From contig NZ_JAHKQA010000002.1 of assembly GCF_018860705.1 (NCBI RefSeq), positions 1 through 64,000 on the forward strand: a stretch of 64,000 bases of DNA, read 5' to 3'. Below, piece after piece: positions 1 to 8,598 of the stretch. The position numbers and the translations under genes are program-made. Each line of letters starts with the position of its first letter. The stretch's first letter is position 1. The stretch is from Citreicella sp. C3M06 (GTDB lineage: Bacteria; Pseudomonadota; Alphaproteobacteria; Rhodobacterales; Rhodobacteraceae). The notes beneath the pieces were generated by a model. The model searched no databases and had not been told where the DNA came from. It saw only the letters and a program-made list of their open reading frames with translations.

Positions 1-124
1 AGCCCGAGGGGCGCACTCCACCCTTTGGCCGGTTTTTGCTCCGGGATTGACAGTCTTACAATCTGCCGGCAGGGAAAACGCGGTCCAGGAAGGCACAACT
101 CGAAAGAATAAGGATTTGAGTATC

Positions 125-1012
125 ATGATAGGGTTCATTGGACTGGGTGTGATGGGCGGCGGAATGGCACGCAACATCGCCAAATCCGGCCTGAAGCTAG
201 CAGTCACCACGTCCTCGTCCGAAAAGGCAGAGACGTTCCGGGCTTTGGGCGCTCAGATCTGCGCGACACCGGCGGAGCTTGCCGCGCACTGTCAGGTCAT
301 CGTCTCCTGCGTACCGGATGCCGCGGCCCTGCGCGGAGTCCTCGCGGGCGAAACCGGTCTGGCCGCGCGAGTATGGGACAATGGTTTGCTGATTGATTGC
401 TCGACGATCGCTCCATTCGAGGCGCAGGAAATGGCCCAGCAGCTTGCCGCGATCGGTGCTCGGTTCATCGACGCCCCTGTCAGCGGTGGCGCGAAGGGGG
501 CGGCAGACGGCACCCTGACTATCATGTGCGGCGGATCGGAAGACGACGTGGCCGAGGCGCAGCCGGTGTTTCAGGCCATGGGCAAGAACATTCACCACGT
601 TGGCCCGCTCGGGGCTGGGCAGGCCGTCAAGGCCTGCAACCAGCTGATGGTCGCGGTAAACATGATGGGCGCGTGCGAGGCTGTCTCCATGGCGCGGGCC
701 GCCGGGGTCGATCCCAAGGTGATGCGCGAGGTGCTGTCTACCGGCACCGCCAACAGCCGCGTTCTCGAAGCCAATGCCCTGCGCTACCTCGAAGGCACGC
801 TTGACGGCGGGTTTCGCGCCGAGCTCATGCGCAAGGACCTTGGCATCGCCAATTCCGTGGGGGCGCATTACAACATCACGCAGCCCGCCACGGACCTCGC
901 GCATCAGTTGATGGTCGCGACCTGCAACGCCGGGTTCGCCAAACACGACAGCGCGGCACTAGGCCTGCTCTATGACCTGCTGAATGGCCACAACGAAGAT
1001 ACCAACGACTGA
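125..1012 (+). CDS. NAD(P)-dependent beta-hydroxyacid dehydrogenase (3-hydroxyisobutyrate dehydrogenase family)
   Basis: A 295-residue cytosolic oxidoreductase that should oxidise a short beta-hydroxy acid such as 3-hydroxyisobutyrate, tartronate semialdehyde or a sugar-derived acid, using NAD(P). The N-terminus is a Rossmann dinucleotide loop (IGLGVMGGGMA, about residues 4-14). The family substrate loop DAPVSGG begins at D116, and the catalytic lysine sits in GAGQAVKACNQ at K169. The length matches the family (about 290-300). I start at the ATG at 125, which has an AAGGA ribosome site at 110-114; an upstream in-frame GTG/ATG extension adds 26 residues that look unlike the family. It stands alone here, cut off from upstream context by the window edge. 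Substrate cannot be read from the sequence. Confidence 0.9.
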   Translation: MIGFIGLGVMGGGMARNIAKSGLKLAVTTSSSEKAETFRALGAQICATPAELAAHCQVIVSCVPDAAALRGVLAGETGLAARVWDNGLLIDCSTIAPFEAQEMAQQLAAIGARFIDAPVSGGAKGAADGTLTIMCGGSEDDVAEAQPVFQAMGKNIHHVGPLGAGQAVKACNQLMVAVNMMGACEAVSMARAAGVDPKVMREVLSTGTANSRVLEANALRYLEGTLDGGFRAELMRKDLGIANSVGAHYNITQPATDLAHQLMVATCNAGFAKHDSAALGLLYDLLNGHNEDTND

Positions 1013-1508
1013 CGGCTAAAGTCGCTCTGGAACCTCTCCAACGGGCCGTTCGCAACAGGTTAAATTGACTTCACATGCGAAATGCTGCGGGACGGCATTT
1101 GGTGACTAGGGCTGATAGCTGTCTTGCGGCGCTGGGGCACGCGGTTCTCGATCAGGACCGACCCTCAGCGCCCCTTCGGTGAGGGCTGCCAACCCTTCCA
1201 CGACGTTCATGCTAGCAACTGTATCTTTCAGGGCGGTCTGGGCTCCCATTCTCGGCGCCTTTTGCGCAGAGCATTGGCTATAAGGGCGAGCTTGCGTGCG
1301 ACCGCTGTGACGCTGACCTTGTGCGGCTTGCCTGCGTCGCGCAGCCTCGCGGATCAGGCTGGCAAGGGTGGCAGAGTTTTTGCGGTCGGCCAGCTCTTGC
1401 AGGGGCGATGCAAGCCTTGGGGTGGGTGATCGCCCCCGCGGAGGCCTAGTTCTCTGCACGGGCCGCTGCTCGGCTGGCTCATGTCGGCGATCCCGCCACA
1501 GGAGCGGG
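1013..1508. other. Intergenic stretch containing an IS110 scrap
   Basis: About 500 bases lie between the stop of the hydroxyacid dehydrogenase and the stop of the minus-strand Gfo/Idh gene. The only interpretable content is the transposase remnant at 1228-1356 (separate entry). The remaining reading frames have no ribosome sites and no recognisable protein family. No tRNA or clear terminator was seen. Confidence 0.6.
1228..1356 (-). pseudogene. C-terminal remnant of an IS110/IS1111-family transposase
   Basis: Between two in-frame stops, the minus strand encodes about 42 residues containing RLRDAGKPHKVSVTAVARKL followed by ALIANALRKRRREW and then a stop. This is the characteristic C-terminal end of IS110-family transposases (family pattern: RL..AGKP.KVA.TAV.RKLL...NA, recalled from known members). 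Everything upstream, including the DEDD catalytic part and the serine-bearing domain, is absent, and the frame is closed by TGA just before the conserved stretch. It is therefore a dead 3' scrap marking an old insertion between the two dehydrogenase genes. Confidence 0.65.
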
Positions 1509-2621
1509 TCAGCCTTGATGCACCTTGACCCAGCCACTGCCCGCGCCGGCCGAGCGGATGCAGGCGTCGATGAATTCCAGCCCCTCGACGCCATCCTTGA
1601 TCCCGGGCAGCAGGGATTGCACGGCGGTGCCGGACTGGTGGGCGCGGATAAGATCAGCCGCCTCGGCATAGAGATTGGCAAAGCCTTCGAGAAAGCCCTC
1701 GGGGTGGCCGGCTGGCACACGGCTGCCGGCCATGGTCTGCGCCCCCCGCCGCAGGATCTGTGTCGGCGTGCCAAGGGGGGTAAAGCGCAGGGTTTCGGGA
1801 TGGGCATGGGTCCATTCCAGCCCGGCGCGCGCGCCGTAAAGCCTTAGTGTCAAGCCGTTTTCGGTGCCCGGCGCGACCTGACTGCACCACAGCGTACCGC
1901 GCGCGCCCGACGCATAGCGCAGCATCACATGGGCATTGTCATCGACCCGGCGCCCCGGCACGAAGCTGGTCAGATCGGCCGCCAGCGCTTCGGGCGCCAT
2001 GCCGCTGACGAAGCGCGCGATTTGATAGGCGTGGGTGCCGATGTCGCCGATGGCGCCGCCTGCCCCGGCCCGTGCCGGATCGCCGCGCCATGCCGCCTGC
2101 TTGCTATCTGACGCTTCGGTCAGCCAATCCTGCGCATATTCCACCTGCACCAGCCGCAGCGGGCCCAGATCGCCCCGTGCCACCATCTCGCGCGCCAGCC
2201 GCAGCTGGGGATAGGCGGAATAGTTATGGGTCAGCACGAAGGGCAGGCCCGAGCTTTCGACCAGCCCCGCAAGGCTGCGCGCATCCGGCAGCGTGGCGGT
2301 CATCGGCTTGTCGCAGATCACCGGGATGCCCGCCGCAAGGAACGCCTGCGCCACCGGGAAGTGCAGATGGTTGGGGGTGCAGATGCTGACGGCCTCGATG
2401 CCATCGGGGCGGGCGGCTTCGGCCTGCGCCATGACCGTGTAATCGTCGTAGACGCGATCGGGCGCGATGCCGCAGGCGGCGGCGCTTTCCGCATTGCGGG
2501 TGGTCGACAGCGCCCCCGCCACCAGCGCAAAACGGTTGTCGAGCCGCGCCGCGATGCGGTGCACCTCGCCGATCATCGCGCCAAGGCCGCCGCCGACCAT
2601 TCCGAGCCTGATGGGTGTCAT
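1509..2621 (-). CDS. Gfo/Idh/MocA family oxidoreductase
   Basis: A 370-residue NAD(P)-dependent sugar or polyol oxidoreductase. The Rossmann loop is GMVGGGLGAMIG at about 7-18. The signature CDKP (K105) sits at the usual place, and the C-terminal alpha/beta domain carries IGDIGTHAYQI, with D193 and H197 as probable catalytic residues. The C-terminal half shows the family's predicted open beta-sheet (for example RGTLWCSQVAPG). The family oxidises inositol, glucose, galactose, 1,5-anhydrofructose and related sugars; substrate is not identifiable here. It is monocistronic in appearance, convergent with the first gene across the IS110 scrap. It is one of four members of the family in this window. 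Confidence 0.92.
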   Translation of the reverse strand: MTPIRLGMVGGGLGAMIGEVHRIAARLDNRFALVAGALSTTRNAESAAACGIAPDRVYDDYTVMAQAEAARPDGIEAVSICTPNHLHFPVAQAFLAAGIPVICDKPMTATLPDARSLAGLVESSGLPFVLTHNYSAYPQLRLAREMVARGDLGPLRLVQVEYAQDWLTEASDSKQAAWRGDPARAGAGGAIGDIGTHAYQIARFVSGMAPEALAADLTSFVPGRRVDDNAHVMLRYASGARGTLWCSQVAPGTENGLTLRLYGARAGLEWTHAHPETLRFTPLGTPTQILRRGAQTMAGSRVPAGHPEGFLEGFANLYAEAADLIRAHQSGTAVQSLLPGIKDGVEGLEFIDACIRSAGAGSGWVKVHQG

Positions 2622-2930
2622 CTTCGTCTCCTGCTGCCGGCGCCTTGCGGGGTGCCGCTTTGCTCAATCCGTGCGCACGATATCTTCACAGGCGCGGAGG
2701 ATGCGCGCGCGCAAGGCCGTTTCGATGTCTGCAATTGAGCCTCCCAACCCCCCGATCGGCGCTGCCCCCGATGTCACAAGGTCTGGCACGGGTTGAACGG
2801 CGTTTTCAAGGCCGCTCACGTTGACGGTGCTTGCTTCTGCGCCAGTACACCGCCCCGCGCCCGAGGCGGGTTGCCACCCCCGCTGCCGCCGTACTAGGTA
2901 GAGCGCGCCAACATCAGTCCGGAGGCCAGC
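2622..2930. other. Divergent intergenic region upstream of fdhD
   Basis: Roughly 310 bases separate the divergent Gfo/Idh gene and fdhD and must hold both promoters. A minus-strand reading frame ending at 2664 (…ALRARILRACEDIVRTD) has a vaguely protein-like tail, but no start, ribosome site or family match that I can defend. GC-rich inverted segments around 2850-2890 could fold, but I cannot assign a riboswitch. Nothing else seen. Confidence 0.4.
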
Positions 2931-3797
2931 GTGACGATCCCCCCCCTTCCCCTGCTGCCCGACCTGTCGCGCCCCGGCCTGACGCGCCGCGTCACCGGCC
3001 GCGACCAGACCGGCGCGCAGATCGAGATCTCCGTGGTCGAAGAGCGCCCGCTGACCATCTATCTCAACCGGCAAGAGGTGGTCACCGCGATGACCATCGG
3101 CGATTACCCCGACTATCTGGCGCTGGGGTTCCTGCGCAATCAGGGGATGCTGCGGGACGATGACGTGCTGACCGGCATCGACTACGACGAGGAAATCGAC
3201 ACCGTGGTGGTGCGCACGCAGCGCCAGACCAGCTACGAAGACAAGATGCAGAAAAAGACCCGCACCTCGGGCTGCGCGGTCGGCACGGTGTTCGGCGACA
3301 TGATGGAGGGGCTGGACGGGCTTACCCTGCCGCAAACCCCGGTGCGCAGCAGCTGGCTTTACGCGCTGGCGCGGCAGATCAACACCACGCCCTCGCTGTA
3401 TCTCGAGGCGGGCGCGATCCATGGCACGGTGCTGTGCCAGCAGGACAAGCCTTTGGTTTACATGGAAGATGTCGGACGGCACAACGCCGTCGACAAGATC
3501 TCGGGGTTCATGTTCCGCCATGGTATTCCAGCCGAGGACAAGATCCTCTACACCACCGGGCGGTTGACCTCCGAGATGGTGATCAAGACCGCCCTGATGG
3601 GCATTCCGGTGCTGGCCTCGCGCTCGGGGTTCACCGCATGGGGGGTGGAAATCGCGCGGCAGGTCGGCCTTACGGTGATTGGCCGGATGCGCGGGCAACG
3701 CTTTGTCTGCCTTGCGGGCGAAGACCGGCTGATCCGCGACGCCGACCCTGCCAGCATCCCCGACGACGGTGGCAAGCGCGCAAAGGGCACATCATGA
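2931..3797 (+). CDS. fdhD: FdhD formate dehydrogenase accessory sulfurtransferase
   Basis: A 288-residue cytosolic protein that transfers sulfur from a cysteine desulfurase to the bis-MGD molybdenum or tungsten cofactor, making formate dehydrogenase active. The family cysteine loop reads TSGCAVGTVFGDMM, with Cys115 as the single persulfide cysteine; E. coli FdhD has CGVCG, so the second cysteine is missing here. The conserved C-terminal stretch MEDVGRHNAVDKISG and the LYTTGRLTSEMV segment are present. Start is GTG at 2931, supported by GGAGG at 2921-2925. It opens a four-gene operon, overlapping mobA by ATGA. Length is normal for the family. Confidence 0.96.
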   Translation: MTIPPLPLLPDLSRPGLTRRVTGRDQTGAQIEISVVEERPLTIYLNRQEVVTAMTIGDYPDYLALGFLRNQGMLRDDDVLTGIDYDEEIDTVVVRTQRQTSYEDKMQKKTRTSGCAVGTVFGDMMEGLDGLTLPQTPVRSSWLYALARQINTTPSLYLEAGAIHGTVLCQQDKPLVYMEDVGRHNAVDKISGFMFRHGIPAEDKILYTTGRLTSEMVIKTALMGIPVLASRSGFTAWGVEIARQVGLTVIGRMRGQRFVCLAGEDRLIRDADPASIPDDGGKRAKGTS

Positions 3798-4417
3798 AAC
3801 AACCTCTGGGGGTCATTCTGGCGGGCGGGCTGGCGACCCGGATGGGCGGCGGCGACAAGACCTTGCTGCGCATCGGCGGGCAGACCCTGCTGTCGCGCGT
3901 GATTGATCGGATCGAGCCTCAGGTGGCGGGGCTGGCGCTCAATGCCAATGGCGATGCGGCGCGGTTCGGGACGGCGCTGCCGGTGCTGCCCGACAGCATC
4001 GGCGGCTTTGTCGGGCCGCTGGCCGGGGTGCTGGCCGGGCTGGACTGGGCGGCCGAGCAGGGCGCTGACAGCATCGTGACCGTGGCGGGCGACACGCCGT
4101 TTTTCCCCTGCGATCTGGTGCCGCGGCTGTTGCTCGCCGCCGAGGGACAGGCTTACCCGCTGGCGCTTGCCGCAACCCCGCGCGACGGCGACGCGCTGAA
4201 ATCTGGCGGGCGGGCCAACCGGCACCCGACCTTTGGCCTGTGGCCGGTCGCGCTGCGGGAGGATCTGCGCGCGGCGTTGCAGGGCGGGCTGCGCAAGGTC
4301 GTGCTGTGGACAGACCGGCACGGCGCGGGCGAGGCGCTGTTCCCCGTAGGCCCATTCGATCCGTTCTTTAACGTCAACACCCCCGAGGATCTGGCCCGCG
4401 CCGAGGCGCTGGCATGA
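3794..4417 (+). CDS. mobA: Molybdenum cofactor guanylyltransferase MobA
   Basis: A 207-residue nucleotidyltransferase that adds GMP from GTP to molybdopterin, forming the MGD cofactor used by DMSO-reductase-family enzymes including formate dehydrogenases. The N-terminal LAGGLATRMGGGDKTLL is the GTP-binding signature; VAGDTPFFPCDL holds the Mg-binding Asp; NVNTPEDLARAEAL is the usual C-terminus. The start ATG at 3794 overlaps the fdhD stop (ATGA), so translation is probably coupled. A longer in-frame extension upstream lies inside fdhD and is not coding. Confidence 0.95.
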   Translation: MKQPLGVILAGGLATRMGGGDKTLLRIGGQTLLSRVIDRIEPQVAGLALNANGDAARFGTALPVLPDSIGGFVGPLAGVLAGLDWAAEQGADSIVTVAGDTPFFPCDLVPRLLLAAEGQAYPLALAATPRDGDALKSGGRANRHPTFGLWPVALREDLRAALQGGLRKVVLWTDRHGAGEALFPVGPFDPFFNVNTPEDLARAEALA

Positions 4418-4905
4418 TCGTCTACGGCATCACCGGCTGGAAGAACTCCGGCAAGACCGGGCTGATGGAACGGCTGGTAGCAGAGTTCACCGCGCGCGGG
4501 CTAAGCGTTTCGACCGTCAAACACGCCCATCACAACACCGATGTCGACCAGCAAGGCACCGACAGCTTTCGCCACCGTGCCGCTGGGGCGCGGCAGGTCA
4601 TGCTGGCCTCGCCCAACCGCTGGGCGCTGATGAGCGAGCTGCGCGGCGAGGCCGAGCCGCCGCTTGACACCCTGCTGGCCCAGATGGCGCCGGTCGATCT
4701 GGTGCTGGTCGAGGGCTACAAGACCGCGCCCCACCCCAAGATCGAAGCGCACCGGGCCGCCACCGGCAAGCCGCCCACCGGCAGCCCAAATGTGCGGGCG
4801 CTGGCCTGCGATGCGCCGCTGCAATACCCCCTGCCCCGCTTTGATCTCAACGATACCAAGGCCATCGCCGATTTCATCGCCGCCGATACGGGGCTGCCAG
4901 AATGA
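4414..4905 (+). CDS. mobB: Molybdopterin-guanine dinucleotide biosynthesis protein MobB
   Basis: A 163-residue P-loop GTPase that assists MobA in MGD synthesis. The Walker A segment is GITGWKNSGKTGL (residues 5-17). The segment VDLVLVEGYKTAPHPKIEAHR is a conserved feature of MobB proteins. It overlaps mobA and moeA by four bases on each side (ATGA junctions), so the three are one translational unit. Length is normal for a stand-alone MobB. Confidence 0.95.
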   Translation: MIVYGITGWKNSGKTGLMERLVAEFTARGLSVSTVKHAHHNTDVDQQGTDSFRHRAAGARQVMLASPNRWALMSELRGEAEPPLDTLLAQMAPVDLVLVEGYKTAPHPKIEAHRAATGKPPTGSPNVRALACDAPLQYPLPRFDLNDTKAIADFIAADTGLPE

Positions 4906-6170
4906 GCGCCCCGCTGATCCCGCCCCGCCTGCGCGACGATTGCTTTGCCATGCCGCAGGGCGTGGCTTGGGTGCCGGTGGACGAGGCGCTGCGCCGCCTG
5001 CGCGCTGCCCTGCGCCCGGTGGCCGGGGTTGAAACCGTGCCCAGCCATGCGGCGCGCGGGCGCATCCTTGCCAGCGATGCGCTGGCGCAACGGTCGAACC
5101 CGCCGCGCGCCAATGCGGCGGTGGATGGCTACGGCTTTGCCCACGCCGCCACCGGGGCCGGCATACAACGCCTGCCGCTGGTGTCCGGGCGCGCCGCCGC
5201 CGGGCAACCGTTTCAGGGGGCGGTGCCGCCCGGCCACGCGGTGCGCATCCTGACCGGCGCGATGCTGCCCGAGGGCGTCGATACCGTGGTGCTCGAAGAG
5301 GACTGCGCCCTCGGCGAGGGCCTTGTCGCCTTTGACGGGCCGATCAAGCCGCGCGCCAACACCCGCAAGGCGGGCGAAGATGTCGTGCAAGGCGCGCTGG
5401 CCCTGCCCGCCGGACAGCGGCTGCGCGCGCCCGATTTGGCCTTGCTTTCGGCGCTGGGGCTGGGCGAGGTGCAGGTCCAGCGCAAGCTGCGCGTCGGCGT
5501 GCTGTCGACCGGCGACGAAATCATCGCTTCTGCCGGGGCCCCCGCCCTGCCGCACCAGATCTGGGATGCCAACCGCCCGATGCTGCTGGCGCTGGCCGAG
5601 GCTTGGGATTGCGCGCCGGTGGACCTTGGCCATGTGAGGGATGATCGCGCCGCCATCGCCGCGCGGCTGGACGCGGGCGCGCGCGATTGCGACGTGATCC
5701 TGACCTCGGGCGGCGCATCGGCGGGGGATGAAGACCACGTCTCGGCCCTGCTCAAGGCGCGCGGCACCCTGTCGAGCTGGCGCATCGCGCTCAAACCCGG
5801 TCGGCCTCTGGCGCTGGCAACATGGGACGGCGCGGCGGTATTCGGCCTGCCGGGCAACCCGGTGGCGGCGCTGGTCTGCGCGCTGATCTTTGCCCGCCCG
5901 GCGCTGTCATTGATGGCGGGCGCAGGCTGGCAAGAGCCGCAGGGCTTTACCGTTCCCGCCGCGTTTTCCAAACGCAAGAAACCGGGGCGGCGCGAATATC
6001 TGCGCGCCCGGCTGGTGGATGGCGCGGCGCAGGTGTTTGCCTCGGAAGGTTCGGGACGGATCAGCGGGCTAAGCTGGGCCGACGGGCTGGTCGAACTGCC
6101 CGACGAGGCCATCGACGTGGCCCCCGGCAGCGCGGTGCGGTTCCTGCCCTATACCGGGTTCGGGATCTAG
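4902..6170 (+). CDS. moeA: Molybdopterin molybdenumtransferase MoeA
   Basis: A 422-residue enzyme that inserts molybdate (or tungstate) into adenylylated molybdopterin. Family marks in order are NAAVDGYGFA near residue 65, the GDEIIASAG segment near 205, TSGGASAGDEDHV near 268, and GLPGNPVAALV near 310, followed by a beta-barrel domain IV. Fourth gene of the fdhD operon. Its TAG stop overlaps the stop of the convergent TusA-like gene by three bases. Whether it handles Mo or W cannot be told from sequence alone; the tungstate transporter 2.4 kb downstream makes W plausible. Confidence 0.95.
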   Translation: MSAPLIPPRLRDDCFAMPQGVAWVPVDEALRRLRAALRPVAGVETVPSHAARGRILASDALAQRSNPPRANAAVDGYGFAHAATGAGIQRLPLVSGRAAAGQPFQGAVPPGHAVRILTGAMLPEGVDTVVLEEDCALGEGLVAFDGPIKPRANTRKAGEDVVQGALALPAGQRLRAPDLALLSALGLGEVQVQRKLRVGVLSTGDEIIASAGAPALPHQIWDANRPMLLALAEAWDCAPVDLGHVRDDRAAIAARLDAGARDCDVILTSGGASAGDEDHVSALLKARGTLSSWRIALKPGRPLALATWDGAAVFGLPGNPVAALVCALIFARPALSLMAGAGWQEPQGFTVPAAFSKRKKPGRREYLRARLVDGAAQVFASEGSGRISGLSWADGLVELPDEAIDVAPGSAVRFLPYTGFGI

Positions 6171-6394
6171 CGGCAGCGCAGCAGATAGACCTGCACCGCG
6201 CCGTCGTCTTGCGAACTGACCAGCTCATGGCCGGATTCGACGCAGAAATGCGGGATGTCGATCACGGCCGCCGGATCGTCGGCGCGGATGCGCAGCACCT
6301 CGCCCGTCGCCATCTGCGAGAGCCGCTTGCGCGCCTTGAGCACCGGCAGCGGGCAGAGCAGCCCCACCGCATCGAGATCCTGTGTCACATCCAT
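6167..6394 (-). CDS. TusA-family sulfur carrier protein
   Basis: A 75-residue protein of the TusA/YeeD/YedF family. The hallmark LLCPLPVLKARKRL places the persulfide cysteine at C14. TusA-type carriers accept sulfur from a cysteine desulfurase and hand it on to acceptors; in E. coli TusA also affects molybdenum-cofactor sulfuration. Its position against fdhD and moeA suggests it feeds sulfur to FdhD or to MPT synthase, which is inference. It converges on moeA with overlapping stops and lies 9 bases downstream of the histidine kinase gene, so it is probably cotranscribed with the kinase. Confidence 0.88.
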   Translation of the reverse strand: MDVTQDLDAVGLLCPLPVLKARKRLSQMATGEVLRIRADDPAAVIDIPHFCVESGHELVSSQDDGAVQVYLLRCR

Positions 6395-6403
6395 GCGCCC
6401 TGA

Positions 6404-8374
6404 TTACCCCGCCATTTCGGGGCTGTCCATCGCATCGGGATCGGCGGCGGGCAGCCAGACGGTAAACTCGGCCCCGCCGACATTGCGCACGCTGATCAGC
6501 CCGCCCGCCCGCTGCACGAGGCTTTGCGAGATCGACAGGCCAAGGCCGGTGCCCTCGACCTGCTTGGTGGTGAAAAACGGGGCGAACACCGCCGAAAGCT
6601 TGTCTTCGGGCACGCCCGGCCCGCTGTCGCGCACCCTGAGGGCGACGCCAGCGCGCCCGTCGCGAGGCTCTGGCGCAAGGGCCAGATGCAGCTGCCCCTG
6701 CTCACCCATCGCCTGCACCGCGTTGACGATCAGGTTCACCACCACCTGCTGAAGCTCGCCGGGATCTATGCGCACCGGAGGCACCTCGGCGATGTCGGTG
6801 GTCAGCGTGATGTCGGTGCGGGTGATGACGTGGTCCACCAGCACCAGGCAATCGCGCAGCACCGGCCCCGGCGCGACGCTATGGGCATCGGTGCCGTAAT
6901 CGCCGGGGCGGGCGAATTTCAGCAACCGCCCGACGATGCCGTCGATGCGGTGGACCTGCGCATCGACCAGATCAAGCTCGGTGCGGACGGTCTCGGCCTC
7001 TGGCCCCAGCACCTCGCGGATCACGTCGACATTGCCTTGAATCACCGCCACCGGGTTGCCGATCTCATGCGCGACCCCGGCGGTGATCTCGCCGATGGCG
7101 GCCAGCTTTTCGCGCATCACCAGCTGATGAAAGGCTTGCTCCAGCTTATCGTTGGTGTCGCGCAATTCGGCGGTGCGCTGATCGACGCGGGCGTTCAGCT
7201 CGTCGGCCCAGGCGCGCAGGCGGCGGTCGCGGTCCTGCACCTGTTCGAGCAATTCGTTCAGATGCGCGCCGACTTGCGCCACCTCGTCGCGCTTGGCGCT
7301 GGGGCGGATGCGCGCGGCCAGATCGCCGCGCCGCACGCGATCCATCACCTGCGTCATCGCCTCGAGCGGGGCAAAGACGCCGCGCGCCAGCAGCAGGAAC
7401 ACCGGGGCTGACAGCAGCAGCACCGCCGCAAACGCCCCCAGCATCCACAGGAACGCCGCCCGTTTGGCCGCATCGAACGGCGCCTCCAGAAAGCCGACAT
7501 ACAGCATCCCGACCCGCTGCCCGAAACTGTCGCGCAGCGGCACATAGCCCGAGATATACCAGTCATTGACCACGAAAGCCCGATCGAGCCATGTCTCGCC
7601 CTGCCCGAGCACCTGCGCGCGCACCGCCTGCGAGACCCGCGTGCCGATGGCCCGCTGGCCTTCGAACAGGCTGACATTGGTCGAGATCCGCAGATCGTCA
7701 AGGAACACCGTCACCGTGCCCTGCCGGTCTCCGCCCACCATCGGGTTGAGAAACACCAGCGCGTTCAGCCTGTCGATGAACGCAAGGTTGCGGTTGAGCA
7801 GAACGCCCCCCACCAGCACCCCGGCCAGCGCCCCGTCGATCCGCACCGGCGCGGCGGCATGCAGCACCATGCCGCGCGTCTCGGGCGCCCCGTCGCCGAT
7901 CGGCTGGATACGGGCGCGGGCGGCAAGGCCGGGGCCAAGCGCGTCCAGCTGGGCGGCGTCCATTATGTCGATCCCGGCATCGGCGCGCCCCTGCAGGGCC
8001 TGAGCGATCACCGGCCACTGTGCATCAGCCTGCGCCACCGGCACGTAGCGCAGGAAATCCAGCCCAAGGCGCGCCTGCGCATATGGAAGGTAGTCGCGCC
8101 GCAGCGCCTCGGCGTCGCTCAGCATATCCAGCAGCCCGGCCGAGCGCGCTTCGGAGGCGACATCGCGGCCCGCGTCGCCGGTCATGCGTTCAAGGTACTG
8201 CTGGGCAATGCGCAGATCGCTTTCGACATTGGAAATCAACAGCGCGTCGTAGTCGGCGGTCCAGCGGGCCATGCCGATGGTCAGCAGCAGCGGCATCAGG
8301 ATAATCAGTGGCACCAGTGCCAGTATCAGAAGCCGCAGCCGCACCGAGTGCAGCACCCGCGCCGTTCTGCCCAT
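6404..8374 (-). CDS. Membrane sensor histidine kinase with periplasmic Cache-type domain
   Basis: A 656-residue sensor kinase. There is a transmembrane segment at about 11-35, a large periplasmic domain to about 305 resembling Cache sensors (small-molecule binding), a second membrane helix at about 308-331, HAMP to about 385, a coiled coil at about 385-420, HisKA with phosphoacceptor H436 in AGVAHEIGNP, and HATPase_c with N-box NLIVNAVQAM (about 546-555), DSGPGVP and GTGLGLSIS. No response regulator lies next to it. It is divergent from the tungstate transporter and followed by the TusA-like gene, so it may sense an oxyanion or formate and control this block; that is inference from position. 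The family is secure, the ligand is not. Confidence 0.93.
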   Translation of the reverse strand: MGRTARVLHSVRLRLLILALVPLIILMPLLLTIGMARWTADYDALLISNVESDLRIAQQYLERMTGDAGRDVASEARSAGLLDMLSDAEALRRDYLPYAQARLGLDFLRYVPVAQADAQWPVIAQALQGRADAGIDIMDAAQLDALGPGLAARARIQPIGDGAPETRGMVLHAAAPVRIDGALAGVLVGGVLLNRNLAFIDRLNALVFLNPMVGGDRQGTVTVFLDDLRISTNVSLFEGQRAIGTRVSQAVRAQVLGQGETWLDRAFVVNDWYISGYVPLRDSFGQRVGMLYVGFLEAPFDAAKRAAFLWMLGAFAAVLLLSAPVFLLLARGVFAPLEAMTQVMDRVRRGDLAARIRPSAKRDEVAQVGAHLNELLEQVQDRDRRLRAWADELNARVDQRTAELRDTNDKLEQAFHQLVMREKLAAIGEITAGVAHEIGNPVAVIQGNVDVIREVLGPEAETVRTELDLVDAQVHRIDGIVGRLLKFARPGDYGTDAHSVAPGPVLRDCLVLVDHVITRTDITLTTDIAEVPPVRIDPGELQQVVVNLIVNAVQAMGEQGQLHLALAPEPRDGRAGVALRVRDSGPGVPEDKLSAVFAPFFTTKQVEGTGLGLSISQSLVQRAGGLISVRNVGGAEFTVWLPAADPDAMDSPEMAG

Positions 8375-8563
8375 CTGCCGCCCCCCGTGCCGTGAACTGG
8401 CAGGCTATCAACGCCGCTCCGCCGGGTCCAGCCGGACAGATTGTCTCGGTCGCGGCGCCCGCACTGGGCGCAGAGGGTCAGGCTGACCCGGGCGCGCAAA
8501 TTCCCGGCACGAGGGCTGGCGGCGGCAGGCGTGCTTTGACATGGTGCGCGCGGATCGAAAGAC

Positions 8564-8580
8564 ATGCCCCCGAGGGGCAT
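8564..8580 (+). promoter_or_regulatory. Short perfect hairpin in the tupB leader
   Basis: ATGCCCC at 8564-8570 and GGGGCAT at 8574-8580 form a perfect 7-bp stem with a 3-base loop. It ends three bases before the purine-rich tupB ribosome site (GGGGAGGG, 8583-8590). It could be a translation-tuning stem or an operator in the divergent promoter region. It is too short and T-poor for a terminator. Confidence 0.4.
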
Positions 8581-8598
8581 GAGGGGAGGGATCGGCCC

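Noticed and set aside
47-75. TTGACA at 47-52 as a -35 box for the first gene
   Set aside because: The only TATAAT-like sequence (TACAAT, 57-62) is four bases away, far too close, and nothing suitable lies at 17 bases.
2840-2900. Possible molybdenum-cofactor riboswitch upstream of fdhD
   Set aside because: GC-rich segments can pair, but I could not match the Moco riboswitch core elements, so it is not claimed.
2664-3698. Long minus-strand reading frame opposite fdhD, with a protein-like tail near 2664
   Set aside because: It is mostly the antisense of fdhD, rich in Arg/His/Gly, with no ribosome site or domain. The tail alone could not be tied to a family.
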